From: Acephala macrosclerotiorum
Taxonomy: Eukaryota; Ascomycota; Leotiomycetes; Helotiales; Mollisiaceae
DNA: 64,000 nt
Assembly: GCA_014904845.1 (NCBI GenBank)
Contig: MU119394.1
Coordinates: 1-64,000 of the forward strand
Reading direction: 5' to 3'
The position numbers were made by a program, and so were the translations under genes. Shown in pieces: positions 22,600-33,520 of this stretch. A model generated the notes under the pieces. The model was given only the letters and a program-made list of their open reading frames with translations, was not told the DNA's origin and did not search any database. Positions within the stretch are counted from its first letter, which is position 1. Each line of letters starts with the position of its first letter.

Positions 22600-23235
22600 A
22601 GGCCGTTAGCGAGTACTAATGTGCGCACAATCCCTGATTTACTGCCAGTGGATTGTGTACACAATGGCGTTCAAGGAGAATGGAGCGTCGCACCCAAAAT
22701 GGAGCGAGCGACAAAAGTGGCACGTGATTGCTGTATCCAGTACCTGTTGTGTCAGAGCAAGAAGCGCAGGAAAGTGGCGGGCATCCCAGAGCATTTATAT
22801 GACCTGTCTTCTCTTGCGATGTGCAACAACCATATCATTCCACCGTTATAACTCCTTCAAGACTATTTTTGGTATGGCGGGGGACAAACTTGGGACCCGC
22901 CCCTTCCGTGCACGCAAACTTATGGATATCACTCATTCAAGATAGAGAATCATATATAAGGAGGTCCTCAGCGCGATGCGCAATAAAATGGTCATATGAG
23001 AGAACAGGCGTAGAACAGGTGAACTTGAGGTCACAAACGGGGGCCACACCACGCTGTTGCCGAGTGATCGAAAGTGTTGGTTGGAGGTATAGGTCTACAT
23101 CTTGAGCAGTCTAAAACACATGTGCAATGCATATATGAAGCTTAAATTCCCCTGCCTGACAGGCAGTTATGAGCTGCTTTGAATTGATCTTGCGCACTGT
23201 AGTGAAAGATGTTGCAGTGCCCGATTCTAGTTGGA
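22600..23235. other. Intergenic
   Basis: Short frames on both strands, none with motifs. Nothing supportable seen. Confidence 0.4.
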
Positions 23236-23239
23236 ATAT

Positions 23240-23857
23240 CATAGTCGAAGGGCTTGGCGCTAGGATATTGAGATTGTGTCTGTCTAACGGTGCTTAGAGA
23301 GCCAGTGCCACGAGCAACGTGCACAACTGCAGTTCCCAAAGCCAAGGGCATGCGAAGAGCAGAAGTTGGCATCATTCTCGCCAATCAGAACATGCGCAGG
23401 ACCTGTACGTATACTTCTGTGCTACGTCTTGGAGAGATATACCGAAACGAATTCACCGACGGTTACTGTGCCCCGCTTGGCATAGTTCAGGTCTCGCAGT
23501 GCAGAGTTGGACTCGTTCGTGCTGAACATGGATCCAGCTCCGGAAGCATTAATCGCCGCGAAATATACTCACAAGTCCACCGAAACGGCTTAGAAGCACG
23601 AGAGCGGCAAGAAGGAGCAAAGTGGTGGTGGCGGTGATTTCGAGAGAAGAACCTCCAAGGCCATTGATGAAAATCTCCAAGTTTGCCGCTGAAAGTATTG
23701 AAAGGAGAGCAAGATCATTGGCGGCGGTGCTGACTGGAATAACAACAGCACTACAGGTTGGCCCTGAATGTTGCTGAATAAGTGCACCATGGCTGAGTTG
23801 AGCAAGTGCTAGGAGAAGAAAGATGAATTGCGTATTAGATGCCAAGCGAAACGACAA
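23240..23857 (-). pseudogene. Alpha/beta-hydrolase relic with internal deletion
   Basis: The 5' part encodes a signal-peptide-like FIFLLLALAQLSHGALIQQH followed by CSAVVIPVSTAAND, typical of the N-terminus of a family of secreted fungal alpha/beta hydrolases, but without an ATG. It passes within 40 residues to LLLLAALVLLSRFGGL, which in that family lies some 200 residues later, so the nucleophile region is missing. Downstream, ALRDLNYAKRGTVTVGEF is followed by an in-frame TAG (23422-23424) and then TGPAHVLIGENDANFC, which corresponds to the family's strand and catalytic Asp region. Missing start, missing core and a nonsense codon all mark it as a relic. Family assignment is by pattern memory. 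Confidence 0.45.
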
Positions 23858-24271
23858 GAAATAAGAAAGATCAACCAGCTTAGACGAGTTATGTTCCTCA
23901 GATGGTATGCTGACGATATCAATAGTTGTTTTATAGAAGTTAACTTCTTTCAGTCATCAAGAATCGTCGTCAATGTAGGACCAACGGCAGGTCTGGGCAC
24001 TTGTTATGACTTGCTCCATGCTACTAAACGGAATTGCCCCCTGAAAATTCAGTACGCGCTACACAACGCGTAGTAAAATTCGGGAAGGCTAGACCTAGGA
24101 GAAGAGGTTCCCCTTGGATCATCGAGAACGCGGCGATGTGGGAAATAGCGAGCTGAGTTCTGCGTAAAACAAGAAGCAAATTGATGGCCGAACGAGTTCC
24201 GATGTGTTATCATAACTTTCGCCACTCTTCGCTCTTGGGGCTGCACAACAGTATGCTTCGTGGACTGTCAT

Positions 24272-25327
24272 TTAGCGACGAATCAACCACCCCATATCAA
24301 TCTGCCGGAGCAGATTCTCAGGATGGAATGCTCAACGCCGGTCCAGCGCCATTTCCCGGGATTGTCTGATGGCGTCCAAAGACTGTCTCTTTCCCGTGAG
24401 AGCAAATTTGTCTTTCAGTCGAGACAGGTTTTCGTTAAAATTGAAAGGATCTTAGCAGATGACCCTTTCCCAGCTTTCCCATCTGCCTCCAGGCAATACA
24501 TCTGTATTATTATGTACAACCTCAACTTGCGGCGGTGGGTAGAGGATCAAGTGAATCATCTGAGCACCATCTTCCGAACTCACTTCCGATTGCTCTGCTG
24601 TAAAGCTGTGCTCAACTCCGGTGTCGTCCGTGAAGTTCTGAAATATGACAATGAGTTCTTCAAGTCCGCGTAGCAAAGGCCGGTCATGGCCGTTGCTTGC
24701 AATTTCGAATAGGCTGATCCATAAGTCCGTGTCCTGATCAAATAAAGTGGCATCGATGGCTAGAGATTTGATACTGTCCGTGGTAATCTCTTGTGGCAAG
24801 GCTTCTTGCAAGATATTGGCCACGCCATCGCTGCAATCTCGTACGTAAATAGTATCGTAACTAGGTTGGAACCAAATGCCAAGAGAAGCCATCGTGCATC
24901 GAGCCGAACGAGGCGCACTCATCCAAATGGGTCGGTTGGTGAACTTTTTGCCCTCTCCCTCTTCCTCTTCATCAGACTTGTAACACTATGCTACAACAGT
25001 TGAGAACCAATTTTCGTAGCAGCCCAAAGCTACTTTTCAAGCCTCTTGACATGTCTGGAGAAGTGCGAGATGATTTTCCGGTGGAACGAATTCAGTAAAT
25101 ATACCAAGCTCCCCTGGATTGTACCTCCAGGAATCTTCGTCATCGATGCCCATTTTCTATCGGCATTGGCACATGCTCTCATCGTTGGTAAAAATTCCGA
25201 TGAGTCTGGGACCTGGAAGGGCGCGCTCCCTTATCATCTGGCGGGTCTCGATGGGATGGCTGGGAAAGAGATGAAAGTTGGGTTCTGGTCGAGTTGCAGA
25301 TTCTGCCTCACGAGCAGAAGTAGACAT
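24272..25327 (-). pseudogene. 2EXR-domain gene, multiple nonsense codons (copy 1)
   Basis: A single minus-strand frame begins with ATG at 25327 and runs to about 24272. It starts with an acidic region, then FHLFPSHPIETRQMIRERAL and GPRLIGIF, the 2EXR signature (F-x-x-FP-x-LP-x-E-x-R-x-x-IW). It continues through GIWFQPSYDTIYVRDC and LRGLEELIVIFQ, both typical of the family. In-frame stops lie at 25157-25159 (TAG), 25037-25039 (TGA), 24986-24988 (TAG), 24452-24454 (TAA), 24332-24334 (TGA) and 24272-24274 (TAA). No frameshift is needed, only point changes, which suits RIP. The first stop could alternatively lie in an intron. The family is fungal-specific and of unknown function. Confidence 0.75.
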
Positions 25328-25824
25328 TGTCGACTTTGGAATTGAGATTTCTGCTCAGAGCGATTCAGTGTTCAAATGAAGTCGTGGATTCGATAGCAAA
25401 CTTTCAAAGCATTGTGTTAAAAGAAACCAAGGGAGTCGTCTGGAAAAAAGCATTAGCGTGTTTCGGAGCAACGCCTCAAAAAAAAATAAAGTGAGACGAC
25501 GATGATGTGACGATCAATTTCGTTAGTCAGAGAACTGAAAACTAAATCGTTGACATTTCCTTTGATACAAAGGTAGTGGTCATTGAGTCTTGTTTGAAAA
25601 TCCGGGACAACGCGGTAAAGCCATGAGGCTGACAGGGGTAACAGTGAAATTCATCATTGCCGTGGGAAAGACGAGGCTCGAGAGAACCTTTGATATGGTT
25701 AAATAGCGGAAGTGTAGTTGTGAAGTCTACCTGACAGTGAAATGGCATCAGTAGGCTGACGAGTCAAAAGCCCCTATGAGTCGGAATCCCCCCAATCAGT
25801 CAATTCTAAACCCTCTGGTTCGCG
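25328..25824. other. Spacer between two 2EXR relics
   Basis: No open frame with support; a 68-codon minus frame at 25542-25748 has no motif. Confidence 0.4.
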
Positions 25825-26735
25825 CTACTCCCAGGAATTCATATGCCGCTCTCTGATCTTCTCCCTGAGCTTGGGATCCTCATTGTCGTATACGGCTCCG
25901 ACACCGTTCCAATAAGGTCTGTCTTCGGGGATGTTCGCCACAGAGAAAATCGTGACCATAGGTTTGGTTTAATAGCGCAAAGCTCGTGTTAGTCCTTCGA
26001 TCTCTGCCCGCTATTCGTCCGAATTCTCCCGCGGTTGCATTGCGGTATTCACAACAGTCAACTCCTTCAGGGTTGAGAGCATTGGTGTGTCATGCTCAGC
26101 TGGTCCATTCTGGGATAGCATCTGTTGCACATGACGACCAGAATTCATCTTCATGCCCATAGCTAGTAATTTGATGTTAGCAGTCCTCAATGTTGAGGGC
26201 TCGCACCCAAATAAGGTAAGAGTAGACCATTCCTCCCATATCGTAGTAATATGGTATCTCGATCAGGCTGGAATAAGATGCCCTCTCTGCGTTCCAGAGT
26301 GGGAAATGCTTTGTCGTGAATGATTTCTGGTGCTCTGTCGCCCGTCTGATTGGACATATTTTAGTAGTTCATTGAATTTCGTGACAGGCAGAAATCATAT
26401 GAATCCCAGGCAATACTTCGAGACTCTTGACATGCGTGGAGGATAGAAGGAAATAGCTTGGATTGTCCAGAACAATTCGCTTCGAAGAAAAACCCGCTGC
26501 CAGCGAGTTAACAGACATGAGGCCAACATCGAGCCTCTCCTTAGATCTGACATTCTTCCCAATATCTCGATGAGTCTTGGGCCGGGAAATGCGTGGCGCC
26601 AAATCATTCGGCGTATCCGGTTGGTAATCTGGGAAATAGATGGAAAGTAACGACTGATGGAATACAGGCGGGTTGTTCCAGGCCAGATATCATCGGATAG
26701 CTCGACGTTCTGGCAGCGCTGTTTGATATGGACAT
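25825..26735 (-). pseudogene. 2EXR-domain gene relic (copy 2)
   Basis: It starts with ATG at 26735 and soon reads VTFHLFPRLPT; after a frame change it continues NRIRRMIWRHAFPGPRLIEI, the 2EXR signature. A second shift follows that motif (SSTHVKSLEVLPGIHMISAC in a third frame). Near the 3' end, segments such as LIEIPYYYDMGGMVYSYLIW and a closing stretch PYWNGVGAVYDNEDPKLRE, ending at TAG 25825-25827, are still readable. At least two indels separate them. It is a tandem paralog of copy 1 (both carry a (F/L)PGPRLI motif). Confidence 0.65.
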
Positions 26736-27050
26736 CTTTCAAAGCTTGATCGGTCTTTCAAGGGCTGACTCGATCACAAACCCGTGTGCTAAAGAAAGTG
26801 GCTTTAAGGTTGAGAGCTTGTGCTAGAAACTAGATATTCTATATCGGTGTCTCAGTGAGAACTCGAAGTTGTCGGTCATGGGGCTCTAGTGGTAGAAGGG
26901 GATCTCGGATCTATCAGAGCAGGTGTGAGATCTAGAACAAATGGAAAAAGTCATTGTCTCAGGATCGACAACCACTAGCGCGTGTCAGCCGCGTTTGTCA
27001 ACATCAGCCTCGTGAAGTCAACAACACCAACTAGCAACACCACAACCAAC

Positions 27051-28129
27051 ATGCTGCCTCCACTCGATGATTCCGTATTGCAAAGCAACCCAAGATTCGC
27101 AGCACTCCACGCCACCCTCATAAACAACATACTAAATGCAAATGGCTCAACCAAAAATCACCCCTCGCAAAAAGAGCGAGATGCGGTGACAGAAGTACAC
27201 CCTCAATGTCCGTCCTCTACCAACAACACTAACAAACTCTACAGGCACTCAAATCCGCCCAAATCCACGACGCCAAATCCCAACTCATCACATCCGCCCT
27301 CACCACACTCGACATCTCCCCTCCCTCCACCACCGTCACCACAAAATCCAAATCCTCCGCCCCACCAAAAGCCCCCCTCCCACCCGAACTCCTCGAACTC
27401 ATCATCCTCGTCTCCGCGCGCCTCACCTCCGCCCCTTTACCACCAAAACAACTAGCCATACTAGAAAATACCCCACAATGGACCTCTCTCCCAACCCACC
27501 TTCCTAGAATTGGAGATCTGGTTTCTAGTCATCTGCAAGCGCAAGCTTTGGCGCTTGTACGGATCTATTCTCCCACAACCAACGCTTCGTTTTTACATCG
27601 ACAAATACCGAAACTTGTACCTAGCATACAATCTCTGCAGAATGAAATATCGAACAAGAAAACTGACATCTCAAAACGTCGACTCGAACTCGTGTCAAAA
27701 GTCACAACATTATTGAGTCTACACCACCTCTCACACACCCTTATAATCCTCCACTTGGAACAATCGAAACACGGCCTCTTAACCCGACACTTAAAATCTC
27801 GCTCCGAGTATTTATCCTTACTCGCTCAGCAGGTATCTTTCTTGGCGAAAGAGAAAGTGGTGAAAGGGGAGAAGATTGTTTATAGTGAGGAGGTTAAAGG
27901 TGCATTGGAGGTTTATATGAGGCATTTAAGGGATGCGAGGGAGAGGTTGAGGGAGAAGAAGGGGGATGCGGAGAGGGTGCTTTGGGGGTATGGGGTTGGA
28001 CGGGAAGGGGATGAGGGTGGGGATGGACAGAAGGAGAGGACGATGAGGAGTGTGGCAGATAAGTATGGGGAGTTGATGAGGGAGTTAAAGGAGGTGGGGA
28101 GGGATGTTGAGAGGCTGAGAGGGAGGTAG
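27051..28129 (+). CDS. Coiled-coil protein, possible augmin-type subunit
   Basis: join(27051..27194, 27245..28129), 342 aa; the 50-bp intron (GTACAC...CTACAG) is phase 0. After a short N-terminus, residues 48-90 are Pro/Ser-rich with LPPELLELIILVSARL. From residue 120 the protein is almost wholly helical with heptad-like Leu spacing (IQSLQNEISNKKTDISKRRL) and ends in a Lys/Glu-rich coil. The layout recalls subunit 4 of the HAUS/augmin microtubule-nucleation complex, but I cannot demonstrate this. It is intact, with biased G-rich codon use near the 3' end. Confidence 0.8.
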
Positions 28130-28417
28130 TGTGTGCTTGGGATGTTGGAATAGCGTATCTGGAACATGCGTGTTACGAATAATCTTGAAATGTGAGATCC
28201 GACTTTCCAGATTCAGTCTTCTAGTTTGACTTTCGTCCCAATTTCATCACAAGATTGAAAGGGAGGACGAGGAAAAAGTTGGGATGAATTGCTTGCTTCG
28301 GACTTATAGTACAATGTCTGATTCGACTTCTAGGAATTAGCGACGGAAATTCTACCCAGTCTACTCAGTATACCCCAGATCTACTATTCGATTTTCCCCA
28401 CTTAACATGCTCAAACC

Positions 28418-29968
28418 TTAAGGTTTGACAGCATGAATAGCAGCCGCAAGTCTCTTCACATTCCCTGTTGTAATACCCGCAACCGAAATTCTGCCATCCT
28501 TGGTAGCATACACAGAGTGCTCCTTAGCCAACTTATCCATCTGCTCCGGAGTCAATCCAGTGTAAGCAAACATGCCAATCTGGCTAGTGATGTGGCTCCA
28601 ATCGTGCTTTGATCCGAGGGCCTCGAGTTCCTTCTTTAACAAAGCACGCATGGTGATGATGCGGTCAGCCATCCCCTTGACTTCGCCGAGCCATTGCTTG
28701 TTCAAGGCAGGGTCGTTGAGGATGGTGGAGGCAACACGAGCACCGTGGACGGGTGGGTTGGAGTAGAGAGGTCGGACGAGGATCTTGACCTGTGAGTCGA
28801 CGCGCTTTTTCTCGTCGGCATCGGCGCAGACGATCGAAAAGGCTCCTACACGTTCACCATAGAGACCCTACCATCAAATTAGACTGCTAACTTCTTTCAT
28901 TGTGTCTAAGCAACTTACCATGTTCTTGGCGAACGATTGGGCAAGGGCAACATTATGGCCTTGCTCAACGAAGTATCGAAGTGGGAAAGCATCCTTGTCG
29001 GTGCTACCAGAAGCAAAACCTTGGTATGCCATATCGAAAAACGCGAAGTGACCACCAGCCTTAACTGCCTCGCTGATCTCCTTCCATTGCTCGGGAGTTG
29101 GGTCGATACCAGTGGGGTTGTGCGCACATGCGTGGAGGAGGAAAATGCTGCCCTTAGGAGCACCTTTGATGTCCGCAACCATGCCCTCGAAATCAAGACC
29201 AATCGTGTCCTTGTTGTAGTATCTGTACTTCTCGACCTCCAAACCAGAGTCCTTGAATACAGCGGCGTGGTTTGCCCACGAGGGGGTTGGGATATAGATC
29301 TTCTTCGCGCCGGGAAACCATCTTTGGAGAAAAGCACCGCCAATTCGGAGAGCACCTGTACCGGAGATGGATTGTGTAATGACGAGACGGTCGAGAGCAC
29401 TCGAGTCGGGGCCGTATGCGAGAATGGCAGCTGCCTTTGTGAACTCAGGGACACCAGTAATGCCAGCGTACTCCTTGTTCAATTGGGCGGCCACGACCTT
29501 GTCTTCGGCTTCTCGTACGGAGGGGAGGACGTATGGCTTTCCTTGGTCGTCACGGTATGCTCCAACACCTGCCAACAGCTATCAGCCCTTGTTCCTCCAC
29601 TCGATTGAGTCCGCATACCGAGGTTGATCTTCTCTGCAAAACTGTCGGCCTTGAAAGCTTCGGTGATACCTAGTGTCTGATCAGTAAAAAGCAATGCCAA
29701 GTACGAACTCCCCACTTTTGAGACATACCCAAGATGGCCTTTCACACGCACAGATGATCAGCAACAAGCCAAGAGGGTCATGGCAGACACAAACTTACAT
29801 CCTACAAGTATTCATTAGCATTAAGTCAGCAAGGGCGGAAACTACCAAGCTTACAGGAGGTCCTTGGGGAACTTTCGCCCACGTCGACTCTCCGCGAACA
29901 GCGATTCCTCTAGCAATTGCGCCGCGTGCAAGAGCCTGTCGGCTAGCTACTCTGACGGTAGACAACAT
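28418..29968 (-). CDS. AAT1: Aspartate aminotransferase, mitochondrial
   Basis: Model complement(28418..28867, 28919..29568, 29619..29669, 29729..29738, 29799..29801, 29855..29968), 425 aa, EC 2.6.1.1. It interconverts aspartate/2-oxoglutarate and oxaloacetate/glutamate using PLP. The N-terminus is Arg/Ala-rich without acidic residues, as in a mitochondrial presequence. Family motifs: [20 protein letters not shown], the substrate/PLP loop [23 protein letters not shown], the PLP lysine in [16 protein letters not shown], and the C-terminal region with [11 protein letters not shown]. All introns are GT-AG. Two very small exons (3 nt encoding the Asp of PPDAILG, and 10 nt) are needed to give the conserved sequence. 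The ATG at 29968 gives the usual length. Confidence 0.95.
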
Positions 29969-29969
29969 G

Positions 29970-31614
29970 TTAAATCGAATTGGGGTATCTCACAAGAACG
30001 ACCGTTGAAGATAATGCAGTGGTATAAGAATCAGAATCTTGAAGAATAATGACTCGGAGTTGTGGGCTGTTTTCTCGGCTTTTGCTTAGCGCAGAAACGA
30101 AAATAGCGCCATCTGGGGAATCTCGGGCGGATCCGGGGTTCTCTTCCTCTTTCAATTTTTCATCGTGATGTTGATGTCAACAGTATTGTCCTCGAACTTC
30201 ATTGAAGACGGCAATGTCATTTCTTCTGCATCAATTGCTCGAGACGAGATCCACAATGTGGCTCGCAGATTGTACGGACCGACTATTCAACATTTCTGGA
30301 CCTCGGCACCTCAAAACGTCAGGCTTTGGACATGGACATTGGCCATAAGTGAGGCGAAGCCTGTGTGTCCTCGGAATCCGATTCTCTCTCTACGAATTCG
30401 AGATGGAAACCAAGAGTTATTTCGTGGATTCCAGGATGGCTATAACTATACGTCATAGGTATGGAGTGAAAGATACTGCAGGGACGGAGGCTATTTAGCC
30501 TTTGACATGCGTCTCTAGAACAGTATGAACAACCCCTGGTGGAAAAGGGGCGCTGAAACTCCGTAAGTTGAATAAAATCCGTGCGAATCTACTGATCCGA
30601 TGAGCCACAATATGAATCGCTGGTTATTCCGTGCGTACTAGTCAATCTTATTCTGTTGTCCTCTTCACCCTAAAGTATGGAATAGTTCACAAGACTTGGA
30701 ACGTCTTTGCGAACGAATCAAGTCACCGACCACACCCCCAGGTTCATTCAGACCGAGCATATCGTCCAAATGTAGCCCGTCTAGCCGCCCTTGGCTTTGC
30801 CTCGCATAGAGTTTCCGATGCGTTGTCTTCTTGCAGCCGTTTACTTCCAATCCGGGCTATCTGTTTCCGAATCAATCATCTGAACCGAATTGTGGTAGCA
30901 GCCTTAATCTGTTCCAAGAGGTATCCGGGGATCTGTTTGGTAGATCTTTTGTGGCGGTGTAGTAGTGGGGGCTTTCGGGTTGGGAGATGCAGCAGCATAC
31001 ATTGGGAGCGAAAACCTATGAGAGGAGAGGACTCACCAACAACAAGCCAGCCTCATACATCAGCGTTTCCCAATGACCACAAAACAAATATGCGCCACAG
31101 CAAGAAGCGTGCGGGGTGCTACCGGTAAGATACTAGATATCACCCGCCTTCCTTCCTACTCTTCTTATTCTTCCATTTGCAATATACAACACATCTCGAA
31201 GACTGCTTCTCGTTGCTTATTTCTACCATGTTCTACTCCGCGACCTATGGAGTCTCAAACACGGTCCACCCTTTGGCCCGTAAGAAGCACTATGGCTTCG
31301 ATTTGGCTGGTTCCAGGTACCCACGCCGATGCAGTCACCTTGCAGATCTCATTCAATTATCTCTTTTTATAACTTTCAGTCTTGGGAATTAGGGTACACT
31401 TTCGAGTCCCCCTCGGTCGCTTTTGTATCCCCTTTCACCACCGTCGTTACGATCACACTAACATTCGTTGAACACCCTCAATATTCGGCATCCTTGGGCT
31501 TTAATACCTCATTGCTCAGCGCTCGCCAGATACCAAGAATCGCGAATAACCTCTGTCAATTATCGTTCCTATCAGCACCAATACTTCCATATTCAAGCCA
31601 ACAGAACCAAAACG
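29970..31614. other. Divergent promoter region and gene-free stretch
   Basis: Frames at 30165-30458 and 30631-31128 (+) lack ATG starts or motifs. I see no gene. The region should hold the AAT1 promoter (left side) and that of the surface protein (right side). Confidence 0.4.
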
Positions 31615-33203
31615 ATGCAACAAATCCCACTTACCGTAAGGATCATTTCCTCAATCTGGATCATCGCCTTCCAAATTATGGCACAAAGCAATATCACTTG
31701 GATCGATCAAGTTCCTGAATACACGTCCCTCGCAGCATGTGCGCAAAGTAGACTGAGCATCATAGTCAGGGACATGTCATCAGGCTGCGGTGCATCTAGT
31801 TCGTACGGTTGCTTCTGCACAACAAGATATGCGCCTATGAATACCATTATTGCGACAGCCGTCTACTCTGACTGCTACGATGGAGCCGATGCCAACTCTG
31901 CTGTCAATGTCTTTGCAACATACTGCAGTTCAACTCCGATGATTACCCTAGCCGTTGCTGCTCCTGCCAGTACGTCTTAGCCCATCCTTCCCAAACCATC
32001 ATACAAGGCTCCTACTAATAGCTCGCAGCCGCAGGAGTACTGATTACAGCATCTCCATCAGCCGGAGCATCCTCGGCAACCCCCTCCAGCACATCCTCGA
32101 CATTCACAACATCCATTCGCTCAGACTCTCAATCGATCACCTCTCCAAGCTCTCTAGCAGCATCCACTACATCCACACTCAGCGAGCAGACCTCAACAGC
32201 GACAACATTGACGCCTTCAAGTTGTTGCACCAAGACGACTCACCAAGGCTCAAGTTCAGGTGGCGTTAATACAGAGGCGACAGTGGGTATAGTTATCGGC
32301 ATCGTCGTCGCTTTGGTGATAGCTGGTGCGACTTTTTGGTGGTGTCTATCATCATGTCCGAGACCTCGTCGAGCCCCCAGAAACAGCATCCAGAGACCCT
32401 CTTCAATGCCACAAAGCTTCACACAAGGTGATGAGTTAGAAGGCTCGGGTAAGTCGACACAACAGCCCTCAGTATCACAATCAACAGTTCGACTAATGAT
32501 TCTATCAGCCGAAACCTCACCTCTGCTCGAAAACGCACGACGTTACAAGGACACCGACCCGAAGACCCTGCAATCCATCAACGGCGAAAGGGATAGTCTC
32601 GTCAAACTCATACAAGTTTACGACAACCTTCCTGATCAAACACAAGGGAATCTTGTGGAAAAGTTCAATTACACTCGAGCACTACTCGAGACGATGTTAG
32701 ATCTACTTACCCTCTCCCTCGCAGGGCAGACTTTTGAGCCAGCTGTAGCCGAAGGCCTGTGCAGTCAGCTCCTCGATATTTCCACGAGAATCTATAACGA
32801 GCGGCCTGGTGCGCGCTGCCTTGCATTATTCTACAAAGGCCAGGTCCTATTGACACAAGCACGACTACTAGAAGTCACCGAAAGTTCGTCTCCTAAAATT
32901 ACACATCTATACGTAGCCGCATTCATGGAGTTCAGCTCTACAAAACAATTACAGCTCTCTGACAATCCTCAAATATTCCCAGATCTGGAGGTTCAGAGAT
33001 ACCATATGCGCTCCATGCTTGCTTGTGCATTCATCGTGGTCAAGTGCCCAAAATGCACGTACCCGGAGAAAGGATTGATGGCGGATAAGAAATATGTGCA
33101 TGCGAAGACGAGGTTGAGCAAGGCGGTCCATCGTGGAAAAGTTTCTATTCACGAGGCGATGCTTAGTTTGGATGAGGAACTGGTTCAAAGCCTTAACGCC
33201 TAA
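31615..33203 (+). CDS. Single-pass membrane protein with Cys-rich extracellular domain
   Basis: join(31615..31969, 32029..32448, 32509..33203), 489 aa. A signal peptide (IISSIWIIAFQIMAQS) is followed by about 90 residues with a CFEM-like set of cysteines (CAQSRL, SGCGASSSYGCFC, DCYDG, ATYC). Next come a Ser/Thr-rich stalk, a strong membrane helix (VGIVIGIVVALVIAGATFWW) at about residues 205-225, a basic stop-transfer and a 230-residue cytoplasmic region without a known domain. The cysteine spacing fits CFEM-type proteins only loosely, so the class name is tentative. It probably acts as a surface sensor or adhesin. The second intron (60 nt) has good splice signals but is also in frame without stops. 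Confidence 0.82.
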
Positions 33204-33520
33204 GGTTTCAGCTAGCTGTCACGCGAAGCAGTTATAGGCTTTTAGTTAATCGCTTCAGGAGAACTAGTCCCGTTGCGTTGAGTTGGCACAAATTGCTAAT
33301 ATGGTTCACATTTTTGGGGAATTTGAATCGGATGGTAGATAGATTTGCATGGTCTCGGGAGTAATCACCGCATTTCTGGTTTCGAGTCTTTCGGTAATCC
33401 CTTCCCCTGTATAATATTACGTCTATTTTCGTGTTAGCACATCACTGTGTAATATTTTTGAGAAACATACAAGCATGTCCACGCACCCTGCACATCAACC
33501 TTGAATCAGTACCCCTCTTA

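Noticed and set aside
28937..29608. 223-codon + strand frame opposite aspartate aminotransferase
   Set aside because: Antisense shadow; the minus strand matches the enzyme throughout.
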